This document shows, piece after piece, positions 1 through 6,327 of a stretch of DNA of 8,764 bases. The DNA comes from an uncultured Bacteroidota bacterium (lineage in GTDB: Bacteria > Bacteroidota > Bacteroidia > Chitinophagales > Chitinophagaceae), in the NCBI GenBank assembly GCA_903835145.1, contig CAILMA010000308.1, positions 1 to 8,764 on the forward strand, given 5' to 3'. The position numbers and the translations under genes were made by a program. Numbering within the stretch: position 1 is the first letter of the stretch; each line of letters begins with the position of its first letter. The notes beneath the pieces were generated by a model. That model was not told the DNA's origin. It saw only the letters and a list, made by a program, of their open reading frames with translations, and searched no databases.

Positions 1-1
1 C

Positions 2-25
2 GATGCTGATCGTATAGATTATTAA
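2..25 (+). CDS. Possible C-terminal tail of an upstream gene (partial)
   Basis: One frame open from the window edge reads DADRIDY and then a TAA stop, 22 bases before the ftsH start. No promoter box is visible between this stop and ftsH, which fits an upstream gene cotranscribed with ftsH. In many Bacteroidota the gene before ftsH is the ribosome silencing factor rsfS. An acidic tail would be compatible with that, but seven residues cannot identify a protein and other frames here are also short. This is a weak call made from position only. Confidence 0.25.
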   Translation, partial: DADRIDY

Positions 26-47
26 ATGATAACAATATAAGAAAATA

Positions 48-2036
48 ATGGAAGATAATAATAAACAAAACCCCGGCTTAAAACCGATCAATACCGACCC
101 AAACCAACGTAAAGGGCCTAAGTTCAATATTTATTGGATTTATGCCATCATCGTTTTGACAATTGTTGGGGTAAATTTTTTCGGTGGTAGCTTTGGGCAA
201 ACTGCAGTTGAAAGGAGTTTCCTTGATTTTAAATTATACAACGACAGTGGTAAGGTCGCCAAGCTTAAAGTGATCAATAACGACCATGTTGAGGTATATT
301 TCAAACAAGGCGTAGCACTTCCACCTGTACCGGGTATCAATTCTAAATTTCAAACGCCAAATCCGTCGAACAACGACAAAATCCCTGCTTTTGAGTTTAA
401 AATAGGTACAGTTGAGCAGTTCAGCAAAGACCTCGTTGACGCTGAAAAAAATCTGCCGGATGCGCAGCACGTAGCTGTTTTTTACGATCAGCAACCTGAC
501 TATACGCATTGGATGGTTACGTTCTTGCTACCCATCATATTCCTTGTGGCCATTTGGTTCCTCATTTTCCGCAAAATGGGCAATGGCGGCGCAGGTGGCG
601 GCGCAGGTGGCATCTTCAACATCGGCAAATCTAAAGCGCAGTTATTCGAAAAAGGTACACGTGTAAACATTACCTTCAACGATGTTGCCGGTCTCGATGA
701 AGCTAAAGTCGAAGTGATGGAAATCGTCGACTTCCTTAAAAACCCTAAAAAATATACCGCACTTGGCGGTAAAATTCCGAAAGGTGCCCTACTTGTAGGA
801 CCTCCCGGAACAGGTAAAACACTCCTTGCAAAAGCGATGGCAGGTGAGGCGCAGGTGCCCTTCTATTCTATGTCAGGGTCCGATTTCGTTGAGCTTTTTG
901 TAGGCGTGGGCGCAAGTCGTGTTCGTGACTTGTTCAAGCAGGCAAGAGAAAAAGCTCCTTGTATTGTATTTATCGATGAGATTGACGCCATAGGCCGTGC
1001 AAGAGGTAAGAACGTGATGATGAGCAATGATGAAAGGGAAAATACCCTGAATCAGTTGCTTGTGGAAATGGACGGATTCAGCGGGGAGAGCGGTATCATT
1101 GTACTTGCTGCTACCAATAGGCCCGATGTTCTGGATACAGCGCTATTGCGTCCGGGTCGCTTTGATAGGCAGATTTCTATAGACATACCGGATGTAAAAG
1201 GCCGTGAGAAAATATTTGATGTGCATCTGAAGCCAATCAAAAGGTCAAAAGATTTGAACATCAAGAAGCTCGCAGTACAAACCCCCGGTTTTGCAGGTGC
1301 TGATATCGCCAATATCTGTAACGAAGCAGCACTTATAGCAGCTCGTAAGGGTAAGGCCGAGGTTGAAATGAGCGATTTTAACGATGCTATCGACCGCGTA
1401 ATCGGTGGATTGGAAAAGAAAAACAAAATCATTCTCCCCGAAGAAAAACGTGTTATTGCTTATCACGAAGCCGGTCACGCAGTTTCTGGTTGGTTCCTCG
1501 AGCATGCGCATCCATTAGTTAAGGTTACGATAGTGCCACGTGGCGTTGCTGCGCTCGGTTACGCTCAGTACCTGCCGAAAGAAATGTACATCCGCACAAT
1601 CGATCACCTGATGGACGATATGTGTATGTCGCTCGGCGGTCGTGCAGTTGAAGAGTTGGTTTTCGGTAAAATATCAACCGGTGCCCTCAGCGACCTCCAG
1701 CATGTTACCCGTATGGCTTATGCTATGGTGTCTATGTATGGTATGAGTGAGGCAATTGGTAATATCTCGTTCTACGATGCACAAAGCGAAAACAGCTTCT
1801 CAAAACCATATTCCGAAGAAACCGGAAAAATGATTGATGATGAGGTTCGTAAACTGGTTGCAAGTGCCTACGATAAAGTGAAAGCATTGCTGGTTGATAA
1901 GATGGAGTATGTGAAGGTGATAGCTGAAGAACTGTTGAAAATTGAGGTATTATTCAAAGACGATTTGGAACGCCTGATTGGCAAACGCACATTCGAAGAT
2001 GCAGTAGCTTACGATGATATTGTTATCGAACCCTAA
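48..2036 (+). CDS. ftsH: ATP-dependent zinc metalloprotease FtsH
   Basis: FtsH is a membrane-anchored hexameric AAA+ protease that extracts and degrades damaged membrane proteins and selected cytoplasmic regulators. At 662 residues it is full length for the family. After a short hydrophilic N-terminus comes a first membrane segment (about residues 27-46), an extracytoplasmic domain (about 50-153), a second membrane segment (about 155-175) and a Gly/Ala-rich linker (178-188). The AAA module has Walker A GPPGTGKT (251-258), the pore-loop FVG (284-286), Walker B VFIDEID (307-313) and a second region of homology with arginine fingers R368 and R371. The peptidase domain has HEAGH (473-477), with D549 in the TGALSDL stretch as the likely third zinc ligand. 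All key residues are present, so it should be active. The ATG at 48 has only a purine-rich leader and no clear Shine-Dalgarno sequence. No promoter box lies in the 47 bases before it, so it is probably read from upstream. Confidence 0.98.
   Translation: MEDNNKQNPGLKPINTDPNQRKGPKFNIYWIYAIIVLTIVGVNFFGGSFGQTAVERSFLDFKLYNDSGKVAKLKVINNDHVEVYFKQGVALPPVPGINSKFQTPNPSNNDKIPAFEFKIGTVEQFSKDLVDAEKNLPDAQHVAVFYDQQPDYTHWMVTFLLPIIFLVAIWFLIFRKMGNGGAGGGAGGIFNIGKSKAQLFEKGTRVNITFNDVAGLDEAKVEVMEIVDFLKNPKKYTALGGKIPKGALLVGPPGTGKTLLAKAMAGEAQVPFYSMSGSDFVELFVGVGASRVRDLFKQAREKAPCIVFIDEIDAIGRARGKNVMMSNDERENTLNQLLVEMDGFSGESGIIVLAATNRPDVLDTALLRPGRFDRQISIDIPDVKGREKIFDVHLKPIKRSKDLNIKKLAVQTPGFAGADIANICNEAALIAARKGKAEVEMSDFNDAIDRVIGGLEKKNKIILPEEKRVIAYHEAGHAVSGWFLEHAHPLVKVTIVPRGVAALGYAQYLPKEMYIRTIDHLMDDMCMSLGGRAVEELVFGKISTGALSDLQHVTRMAYAMVSMYGMSEAIGNISFYDAQSENSFSKPYSEETGKMIDDEVRKLVASAYDKVKALLVDKMEYVKVIAEELLKIEVLFKDDLERLIGKRTFEDAVAYDDIVIEP
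585..611 (+). repeat. 12-bp perfect tandem repeat in the FtsH linker
   Basis: The 12-mer GGCGGCGCAGGT occurs twice in direct succession (585-596 and 597-608), followed by a further GGC (609-611). It encodes GGAG-GGAG-G at residues 180-188, just after the second membrane segment and before the AAA domain. The repeat is in frame, so gain or loss of a copy would lengthen or shorten the linker by four residues without a frameshift. Gly-rich linkers are usual here in Bacteroidota FtsH, so this is probably ordinary linker sequence. Confidence 0.9.
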
Positions 2037-2061
2037 TCTGAACTAAAGAAATAAAATTCCT

Positions 2062-2095
2062 AAGGGATAGTGAAGCAATTCATTATCCCTTTTTC
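2062..2095. terminator. Probable bidirectional intrinsic terminator between ftsH and the convergent ATPase gene
   Basis: A 13-bp stem (2062-2074 with 2079-2091, one G-U pair at 2070/2083) closes a GCAA tetraloop of the stable GNRA class. On the + strand the descending arm runs into TTTTTT (2090-2095), giving a classical terminator 25 bases after the ftsH stop. On the - strand the stem lies 26 bases beyond the ATPase stop and is followed by an AT-rich stretch containing TTTT and TTT, a weaker U-tract. It sits between two convergent genes, so use by both is likely. Confidence 0.85.
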
Positions 2096-2117
2096 GTTTG
2101 GCTTAAGGGAGCCTTGG

Positions 2118-3380
2118 TTACTGCCACAAAACAGAGTAGGGTACCGCCCAAAGGTGTTTCCCAAAAGGCACTACTTCCTTTCCTGAATAAAGAACAACAC
2201 CACCCACAAAGTCAGTTCCTGCCAGCTCCGCAAAGGCATAGATTCCCTTGAAGTCGTTACCCGTGACAGATTCAGTACTTTTTACCTCAATAGCAACAAC
2301 GCTGCCATCAGGTTTTTCAAGAATAAAGTCAACTTCCTTGCCATCGCTTGTACGGAAATGCAGCAGTTGAGCCCGCTCAGGTACATATGAAAGCTGCTTG
2401 GTAAGTTCCGTGGCAACAAAATTTTCCAATACCTTCCCAAACAATTCAGGTCTTTTGGAGGCAAGATCGGGGAGCCGCCAATCCAGTATATGACACAGCA
2501 ACAGGGTATCGGTCATGTAGTTTTTAGGCGCCTTTACTATGCGCTTGCCTACATTCCGGTACCAGGGCTGTACATCAAAATTTAAAAACATCATTTTCAG
2601 TATGTTCCTGTATGATTTCCCGGTCACAGAATTCATACCCAGGTCGCGGGCAAGGTCGGAATCATTGAGCAGGCTCCCGGCTCGCAAAGCAAGCAGTTGC
2701 AAAAGGTGGGGGAGCAAATGCGTTTTTTCAAGGTCTGCAAACTGGCGTACGTCGCGCTGTAGCAACATCGTGATATAGCCGTCAAACCATATCCCCGCCT
2801 CGTTTTCATTCTTATGCAGCAATTCGGGGAACGATGCCCGCCTAACGGCATCAAAAATAGAGATACCACTGTTAGCCAACCCGGAAAAATCGCAATGCAG
2901 TAGCCTTTGCAGGCCGTTTCGTTCACTTCCCGCTATCGTTTCGGCAGTACTGAAAGGGTATAGGGTGAGTACACTCATCCGGCCAACGAGTGCGTCTGAT
3001 AGTTTTGGCAAGGCCAGTATATTCGCACTGCCGGTGAGCAGGAACCGGCCATTTGCACTTGCGCCAGCTTTTATTCGGAGTTCATCTGCAACAATTTTCA
3101 GCGTCCTGAATAATTCCGGCACCATTTGCACTTCGTCTATAATCAAAGTATTATTATCTGCGGTAAGAAAAGCTTCCGGGGCAGCTACCGCCGCTGCCAT
3201 TTGGGTGGGTCGGTCAAAGGTGACGTATCGGGCTGGTGTACCGTCAATACCAATTTTGCCCGTCAGCTCCTGTACAAGTGTACTTTTCCCTGCCTGCCGG
3301 GCACCATTAAGGTACACAATCGGGCTTACCCTAAGTGCCTCAAGTATTCGTGGAGTGATTTCCCTCGGTAAGGTCGCCAT
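2118..3380 (-). CDS. AAA_14 / DUF4143 family ATPase
   Basis: This is a 420-residue protein of the widespread ATPase family with an N-terminal AAA_14 domain and a C-terminal DUF4143 domain, whose cellular role is unknown. Visible motifs are Walker A GARQAGKST (26-34), Walker B TLIIDEVQ (78-85), the sensor-1 stretch LLTGSAN (114-120), then GRMSVLTLYPFS (133-144). A YITMLLQRDVRQF stretch (202-214) leads into a winged-helix-like segment (about 236-265) and the family block RNVGKRIVKAPKNYMTD (275-291). The C-terminus carries a PD-(D/E)XK-like pattern: E319, D351 in KEVDFIL, then E365-V-K367. Length and domain order are normal and nothing is broken. An in-frame ATG 22 codons upstream (3446) is rejected as start because the promoter boxes lie between it and this ATG. 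The gene stands alone, convergent with ftsH and divergent from rfbF, and no toxin, antitoxin or transposase partner is seen. Family assignment is firm; no specific function is claimed. Confidence 0.93.
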   Translation of the reverse strand: MATLPREITPRILEALRVSPIVYLNGARQAGKSTLVQELTGKIGIDGTPARYVTFDRPTQMAAAVAAPEAFLTADNNTLIIDEVQMVPELFRTLKIVADELRIKAGASANGRFLLTGSANILALPKLSDALVGRMSVLTLYPFSTAETIAGSERNGLQRLLHCDFSGLANSGISIFDAVRRASFPELLHKNENEAGIWFDGYITMLLQRDVRQFADLEKTHLLPHLLQLLALRAGSLLNDSDLARDLGMNSVTGKSYRNILKMMFLNFDVQPWYRNVGKRIVKAPKNYMTDTLLLCHILDWRLPDLASKRPELFGKVLENFVATELTKQLSYVPERAQLLHFRTSDGKEVDFILEKPDGSVVAIEVKSTESVTGNDFKGIYAFAELAGTDFVGGVVLYSGKEVVPFGKHLWAVPYSVLWQ

Positions 3381-3394
3381 TTTATATTTTCTTG

Positions 3395-3426
3395 CAAATT
3401 TAAAGTATAACATTATAATTTCAAAA
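3395..3426 (-). promoter_or_regulatory. Bacteroidota-type promoter of the AAA_14/DUF4143 gene
   Basis: Read on the - strand, TTTTG (3426-3422) is followed after exactly 19 bases by TAAATTTG (3402-3395). This matches the known Bacteroidota consensus of a -33 TTG element, a spacer of about 19 bases and a -7 TAnnTTTG box. Transcription would begin around 3388-3391, leaving a leader of about ten A-rich bases before the ATG at 3380. This placement decides the start codon of the gene. No Shine-Dalgarno sequence is present. Confidence 0.75.
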
Positions 3427-3467
3427 GTCTGACTTTTGATTTGCATGTTTTTCGCTGCTTTAATAGC

Positions 3468-3575
3468 TTAAACAGCGCCGTTAGAGTAGTAATGGATGGC
3501 TACTCCTTCCACATCCAAACATCTGATGGCGATGCGATTGCCCGAAGCGTTGTATCCCCTCGCTACGTAATTCAC
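3468..3575 (-). other. Doubtful 35-codon open frame with a GTG start
   Basis: A frame starting with GTG at 3575 and ending in TAA (3470-3468) encodes 35 residues of balanced composition, including VNYVARGYNASGNR and VEGVAIHYYSNGAV. The frame is open a few codons further upstream to a TAG and has no ATG. There is no promoter box or ribosome-binding site in front of it. It could be a genuine tiny gene, a decayed gene remnant or chance. I do not recognise it. An ATG frame of 30 codons lies opposite it in the same codon register (3492-3584, +), so at most one of the two is likely to mean anything. Confidence 0.2.
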
Positions 3576-3640
3576 ATTTATTAACCTTTTTATGCCCTAA
3601 CCTGTGGGCAACTCACCTACGACTTACCACCAACATTGCA

Positions 3641-3648
3641 TATATTTG
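3641..3648 (+). promoter_or_regulatory. Probable -7 box of the rfbF-rfbG-epimerase operon
   Basis: TATATTTG matches the Bacteroidota -7 consensus TAnnTTTG. Only five bases separate it from the ATG at 3654, so the transcript would start at or next to the start codon and be leaderless or nearly so. No TTG element is visible about 19 bases upstream, so the -33 half is weak or missing. Its position also argues against the TTG codon at 3636 being the start, since that codon lies upstream of the box. Confidence 0.5.
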
Positions 3649-3653
3649 TTGCC

Positions 3654-4427
3654 ATGAAAGTAGTCATATTCGCGGGCGGAAGAGGTACCCGTATATCCGA
3701 AGAATCCTCCCTACGACCCAAACCAATGATTGAAATAGGCGGTAAACCTATTTTGTGGCATATTATGAAAATTTATGAGGCCTATGGCCACACAGAATTC
3801 ATCATTTGCCTTGGGTATAAAAGCTGGGTAGCAAAAGAATATTTTGCCAACTATTTTCTGCACAATGCCGATATCACAGTCAATCTGGCCGATAACTCTA
3901 TCGAGGTGCATAAAAACGCATCTGAGCCATTCAAAATATCACTTATCGATACAGGCCTCGATACCATGACTGCCGGCAGGCTTAAGCGGGTATTGCCCTA
4001 TATAGGCAATGAAACCTTCCTGCTTACATATGGCGATGGCGTTGCCGATGTAAATATCGACGAAGTAGTTAAGTTTCATAAAGAAAGCGGAAAGATCTGC
4101 ACCATGACCGCCATACAGGCTACCAGTCGCTTTGGTGTCATCAAAATGCAGGACGACGGTACTATTGATAGCTTCGAAGAAAAACCTGCTGATTCCGGCA
4201 CATGGATCAACGGCGGCTTCTTTGTTATAGAGCCGGAAATCGCAAATTATCTGCACGATGATGCTGATGACGTGATGTGGGAACGCCAGCCAATGGATGA
4301 CCTCGCCCGCGATAAGCAGATAGGTGCCTACAAACATCACTCTTTTTGGAAATGCATGGATACCCTGCGCGATAAAGAAGAATTAGAAAACCTCTGGCAA
4401 ACAGAACCTTTATGGAAAAAGTGGTAA
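3654..4427 (+). CDS. rfbF: Glucose-1-phosphate cytidylyltransferase RfbF
   Basis: It joins CTP and alpha-D-glucose-1-phosphate to give CDP-glucose and pyrophosphate, the first step of the CDP-6-deoxyhexose pathways that feed surface polysaccharides. The protein has 257 residues, the usual family length. The N-terminus carries the nucleotidyltransferase signature AGGRGTRISEESSLRPKPM (7-25). GDG (127-129) contains the likely metal-binding D128, WINGGFF (184-190) lies in the sugar-binding region, and D236 in CMDTLRD is the likely second metal aspartate, by analogy with characterised RfbF. The ATG at 3654 gives the canonical MKVVIFAGG beginning, whereas a TTG start at 3636 would add six residues and lie upstream of the promoter box. 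The 3' end overlaps rfbG by 16 bases, implying cotranscription and coupled translation. The downstream dehydratase supports CDP-glucose rather than another nucleotide sugar as the product. Confidence 0.96.
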   Translation: MKVVIFAGGRGTRISEESSLRPKPMIEIGGKPILWHIMKIYEAYGHTEFIICLGYKSWVAKEYFANYFLHNADITVNLADNSIEVHKNASEPFKISLIDTGLDTMTAGRLKRVLPYIGNETFLLTYGDGVADVNIDEVVKFHKESGKICTMTAIQATSRFGVIKMQDDGTIDSFEEKPADSGTWINGGFFVIEPEIANYLHDDADDVMWERQPMDDLARDKQIGAYKHHSFWKCMDTLRDKEELENLWQTEPLWKKW

Positions 4428-5500
4428 CAGCCGATTATTTACGTTCTGTTTTTAATGGCAAACGTGTTTTATTAACAGGCCACACCGGCTTCAAGGGTGC
4501 GTGGATGCTCCAGATACTGGAGTGGCTGGGTGCCAGTGTAAAGGGTTACTCCCTCGCACCGGAAAAACCGCAGGACCTGTATAACCTTATAGAAGGCGAT
4601 AAACTGTGTTACTCGTCAGTAATAGGCGATATATGCGATGCCGCTAATCTCGAAGCTGAAATAGTGAATTTTGAGCCACACTTTGTGTTCCATTTTGCTG
4701 CCCAGGCGCTGGTACGCAGGGGGTATGACCGGCCTGCATACACTTTCCTGGTAAATGCACAGGGCACTGCCCATGTGCTTGATGCCATTCGCCACCTGGT
4801 GCCGCCATGTGTCGCAGTGATGATAACCACAGATAAGGTATACGACAACCCGGAACGTGGATTGCCATTCAGCGAAGAGGACAAGTTGGGAGGGTACGAC
4901 CCTTATTCAGCAAGCAAGGCCGCCGCAGAGATTGTTATCGACTCCTACCGCAGGTCCTTTTTCAACCCCAAAGATTATTCTAACCACGAGAAAACAATAT
5001 CTGCTGCCCGTGCGGGTAACGTAATAGGCGGTGGCGATTATTCTGATGACCGGATTATACCGGATATCGTGCGCTCTATAGCGTTCGGTGAAACGGTAGG
5101 CTTGCGTAACCCGCTGTCCATACGCCCATGGCAACATGTGCTGGAGCCGCTCGGCGCATACCTGCTGCTGGCTGCAAAGCAGAGCGAAGACCATGTAACC
5201 CACAGCACTGCATATAATGTGGGGCCTAATCCCGGCGATATGCTTACTGTTGAGGAGCTCACTCAAATATTCATCGATTGTTACGGTTACGGCAGCTACA
5301 AATCGTTTGCAGAAGAAGGCGCGCCACACGAGGCCAAACTCTTGTTGCTGGATAGCAGCAAAGCAGCCCGTGAGTTGGGTTGGAGGCCGCAGATGGATGC
5401 CCGAGCTGCCATACAATGGACCGCACAATGGTATGCCGATAAAGACCGAACACCCCACGAAAAGTGTATGGATCAGATAAAGCAATACTTCGGAGCCTAA
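4412..5500 (+). CDS. rfbG: CDP-glucose 4,6-dehydratase RfbG
   Basis: This NAD-dependent short-chain dehydrogenase/reductase converts CDP-glucose to CDP-4-keto-6-deoxyglucose in the cytoplasm. It has 362 residues, typical for the family. The Rossmann motif GHTGFKG is at 23-29, FHFAAQALVR at 93-102, and the catalytic stretch TTDKVYDN at 139-146 contains T140, D141 and K142. The YxxxK pair is Y165 and K169 (YSASK). RPWQHVLEPL (238-247) is characteristic of this dehydratase branch rather than of dTDP-glucose dehydratases. The ATG lies inside the end of rfbF in another frame and has no separate ribosome-binding site, so translation is probably coupled to rfbF. The next gene follows after a 68-base gap. 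Confidence 0.95.
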   Translation: MEKVVTADYLRSVFNGKRVLLTGHTGFKGAWMLQILEWLGASVKGYSLAPEKPQDLYNLIEGDKLCYSSVIGDICDAANLEAEIVNFEPHFVFHFAAQALVRRGYDRPAYTFLVNAQGTAHVLDAIRHLVPPCVAVMITTDKVYDNPERGLPFSEEDKLGGYDPYSASKAAAEIVIDSYRRSFFNPKDYSNHEKTISAARAGNVIGGGDYSDDRIIPDIVRSIAFGETVGLRNPLSIRPWQHVLEPLGAYLLLAAKQSEDHVTHSTAYNVGPNPGDMLTVEELTQIFIDCYGYGSYKSFAEEGAPHEAKLLLLDSSKAARELGWRPQMDARAAIQWTAQWYADKDRTPHEKCMDQIKQYFGA

Positions 5501-5516
5501 TCAATTTTGGCAAAGC

Positions 5517-5543
5517 AGGGATATCTTCCCTATGTCGTTTTTT
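5517..5543 (+). terminator. Weak terminator or attenuator candidate between rfbG and the epimerase gene
   Basis: A 5-bp perfect stem, AGGGA (5517-5521) with TCCCT (5527-5531), encloses a 5-base loop. A run of six T residues follows at 5538-5543, after six intervening bases. The stem is short and the T run is not directly adjacent, so termination would be partial at best. Its place inside an operon suggests it could lower expression of the epimerase relative to rfbF and rfbG. Chance occurrence is quite possible. Confidence 0.3.
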
Positions 5544-5568
5544 AGAATTTTAATATTAGCCGCAGCGT

Positions 5569-6105
5569 TTGAAAACCCAGACAATATCAATACCCGGAGC
5601 ATTGGTGCTCACCCTTCCTTCGTCTTCCGACAACAGAGGGTCCTTTGTAAAAAGCTATCATGAAACCAACTTTAGAAAGGCCGGCGTCAATTTTACGCTC
5701 CGGGAAAGCTATTTTTCGTTTTCTAATAAAGATGTGATCAGGGGTATGCATTTCCAGTTACCGCCCCACCAGCACAGTAAAATCGTTTTTTGCCCTCACG
5801 GCGCAATTCTCGATGTAATCGTCGACCTCCGGCGTGATTCACCAACCTATGGGCAGCATTTTGCTGAGGAACTTTCCGCCGCCAACCATAAAGCATACTT
5901 TATACCCGAGGGCTGCGCTCATGGCTTCAAAGCCCTCACTGAAGATGCTATGACCTACTACCTCGTGTCTTCTGAGTACAATAAAGATGCTGATACAGGG
6001 ATAGCCTACAACAGTTTTGGCTTCGACTGGGGCGTTGCATCACCCATCATTTCTGAGCGCGATAAAACATTTCCGGCTCTTGGAGCCTGGGAGAGTCCCT
6101 TTTAA
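5569..6105 (+). CDS. RmlC/RfbC-family nucleotide-sugar 3,5-epimerase (cupin), TTG start
   Basis: This 178-residue cupin protein is of the dTDP-4-dehydrorhamnose 3,5-epimerase family, which epimerises C3 and/or C5 of 4-keto-6-deoxy nucleotide sugars. Family landmarks are DNRGSF (21-26), RGMHFQ (58-63) with the presumed catalytic base H61, K71, VDLRRDSPTYG (85-95), IPEGCAHGF (112-120) with H118, a tyrosine pair at 130-131 and D165 in ISERDK, the likely partner of H61. It departs from classical RmlC: the usual WNDP-type stretch is replaced by YNSFGFDWG (147-155), and the arginine common after KLV is F74. The only plausible start is TTG at 5569, because a TAG lies four codons upstream and the next in-frame ATG would remove the first 59 residues. 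Following rfbF and rfbG, and without rmlA, rmlB or rmlD nearby, it probably acts on CDP-4-keto-6-deoxyglucose. The fold is certain, the substrate inferred. Confidence 0.88.
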   Translation: MKTQTISIPGALVLTLPSSSDNRGSFVKSYHETNFRKAGVNFTLRESYFSFSNKDVIRGMHFQLPPHQHSKIVFCPHGAILDVIVDLRRDSPTYGQHFAEELSAANHKAYFIPEGCAHGFKALTEDAMTYYLVSSEYNKDADTGIAYNSFGFDWGVASPIISERDKTFPALGAWESPF

Positions 6106-6203
6106 AGAGACTGTTCGTGCTGCCTACTTAATAAAATTGAAATAGTTGATTGGTAGGATTCAAGTAAATGAAGCATTTAATTATTTATAATATGTCAACA
6201 AGT

Positions 6204-6232
6204 AAATAGCACCCCATAGGTCACTATTTTTT
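6204..6232 (+). terminator. Weak terminator candidate after the sugar operon
   Basis: AAATAG (6204-6209) pairs with CTATTT (6224-6229). Inside, ACC (6211-6213) pairs with GGT (6219-6221) around a CCATA loop, and the descending arm continues into a run of T residues (6227-6232). The stem is AU-rich and interrupted, and lies about 100 bases after the epimerase stop. It is the best terminator candidate between this operon and the aconitase promoter. Confidence 0.35.
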
Positions 6233-6287
6233 AACCAATACTGTTAAAAATCTCGCAACACTTACCCCAACAAAACAACTATTTCTG

Positions 6288-6295
6288 TAACTTTG
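6288..6295 (+). promoter_or_regulatory. -7 box of the aconitase promoter
   Basis: TAACTTTG, followed by C, matches the Bacteroidota -7 consensus TAnnTTTG. It predicts transcription from about 6300 and a leader of about 28 bases before the ATG at 6328. The -33 position lacks a clear TTG; CTTA around 6261-6264 is the nearest resemblance. The leader is AT-rich without a Shine-Dalgarno sequence. The box shows that aconitase is probably transcribed separately from the sugar operon. Confidence 0.6.
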
Positions 6296-6327
6296 CACCC
6301 AAATTAATGTATTAAAATTTTTCGTCA

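Noticed and set aside
2965..3432. Open frame of 155 codons on the + strand
   Set aside because: It is antisense to the N-terminal ATPase domain, which carries clear Walker motifs on the - strand. The + translation is low in recognisable features.
3381..3446. N-terminal extension of the AAA_14/DUF4143 protein to the ATG at 3446
   Set aside because: The TTTTG-N19-TAAATTTG promoter lies within this extension, so the ATG at 3446 would not be on the transcript. The added residues are also not typical of the family's N-terminus.
3594..3617. Short inverted repeat TGCCC / GGGCA upstream of rfbF
   Set aside because: The stem is only 5 bp with an 8-base loop and no T run, which is expected by chance in an intergenic region of this size.
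3636..3653. TTG start of rfbF at 3636
   Set aside because: It precedes the probable promoter box and adds six residues before the canonical MKVVIFAGG start of the family.
4907..5485. Open frame of 192 codons on the - strand
   Set aside because: It is antisense to rfbG, whose catalytic motifs are intact, and the translation looks like no known family.
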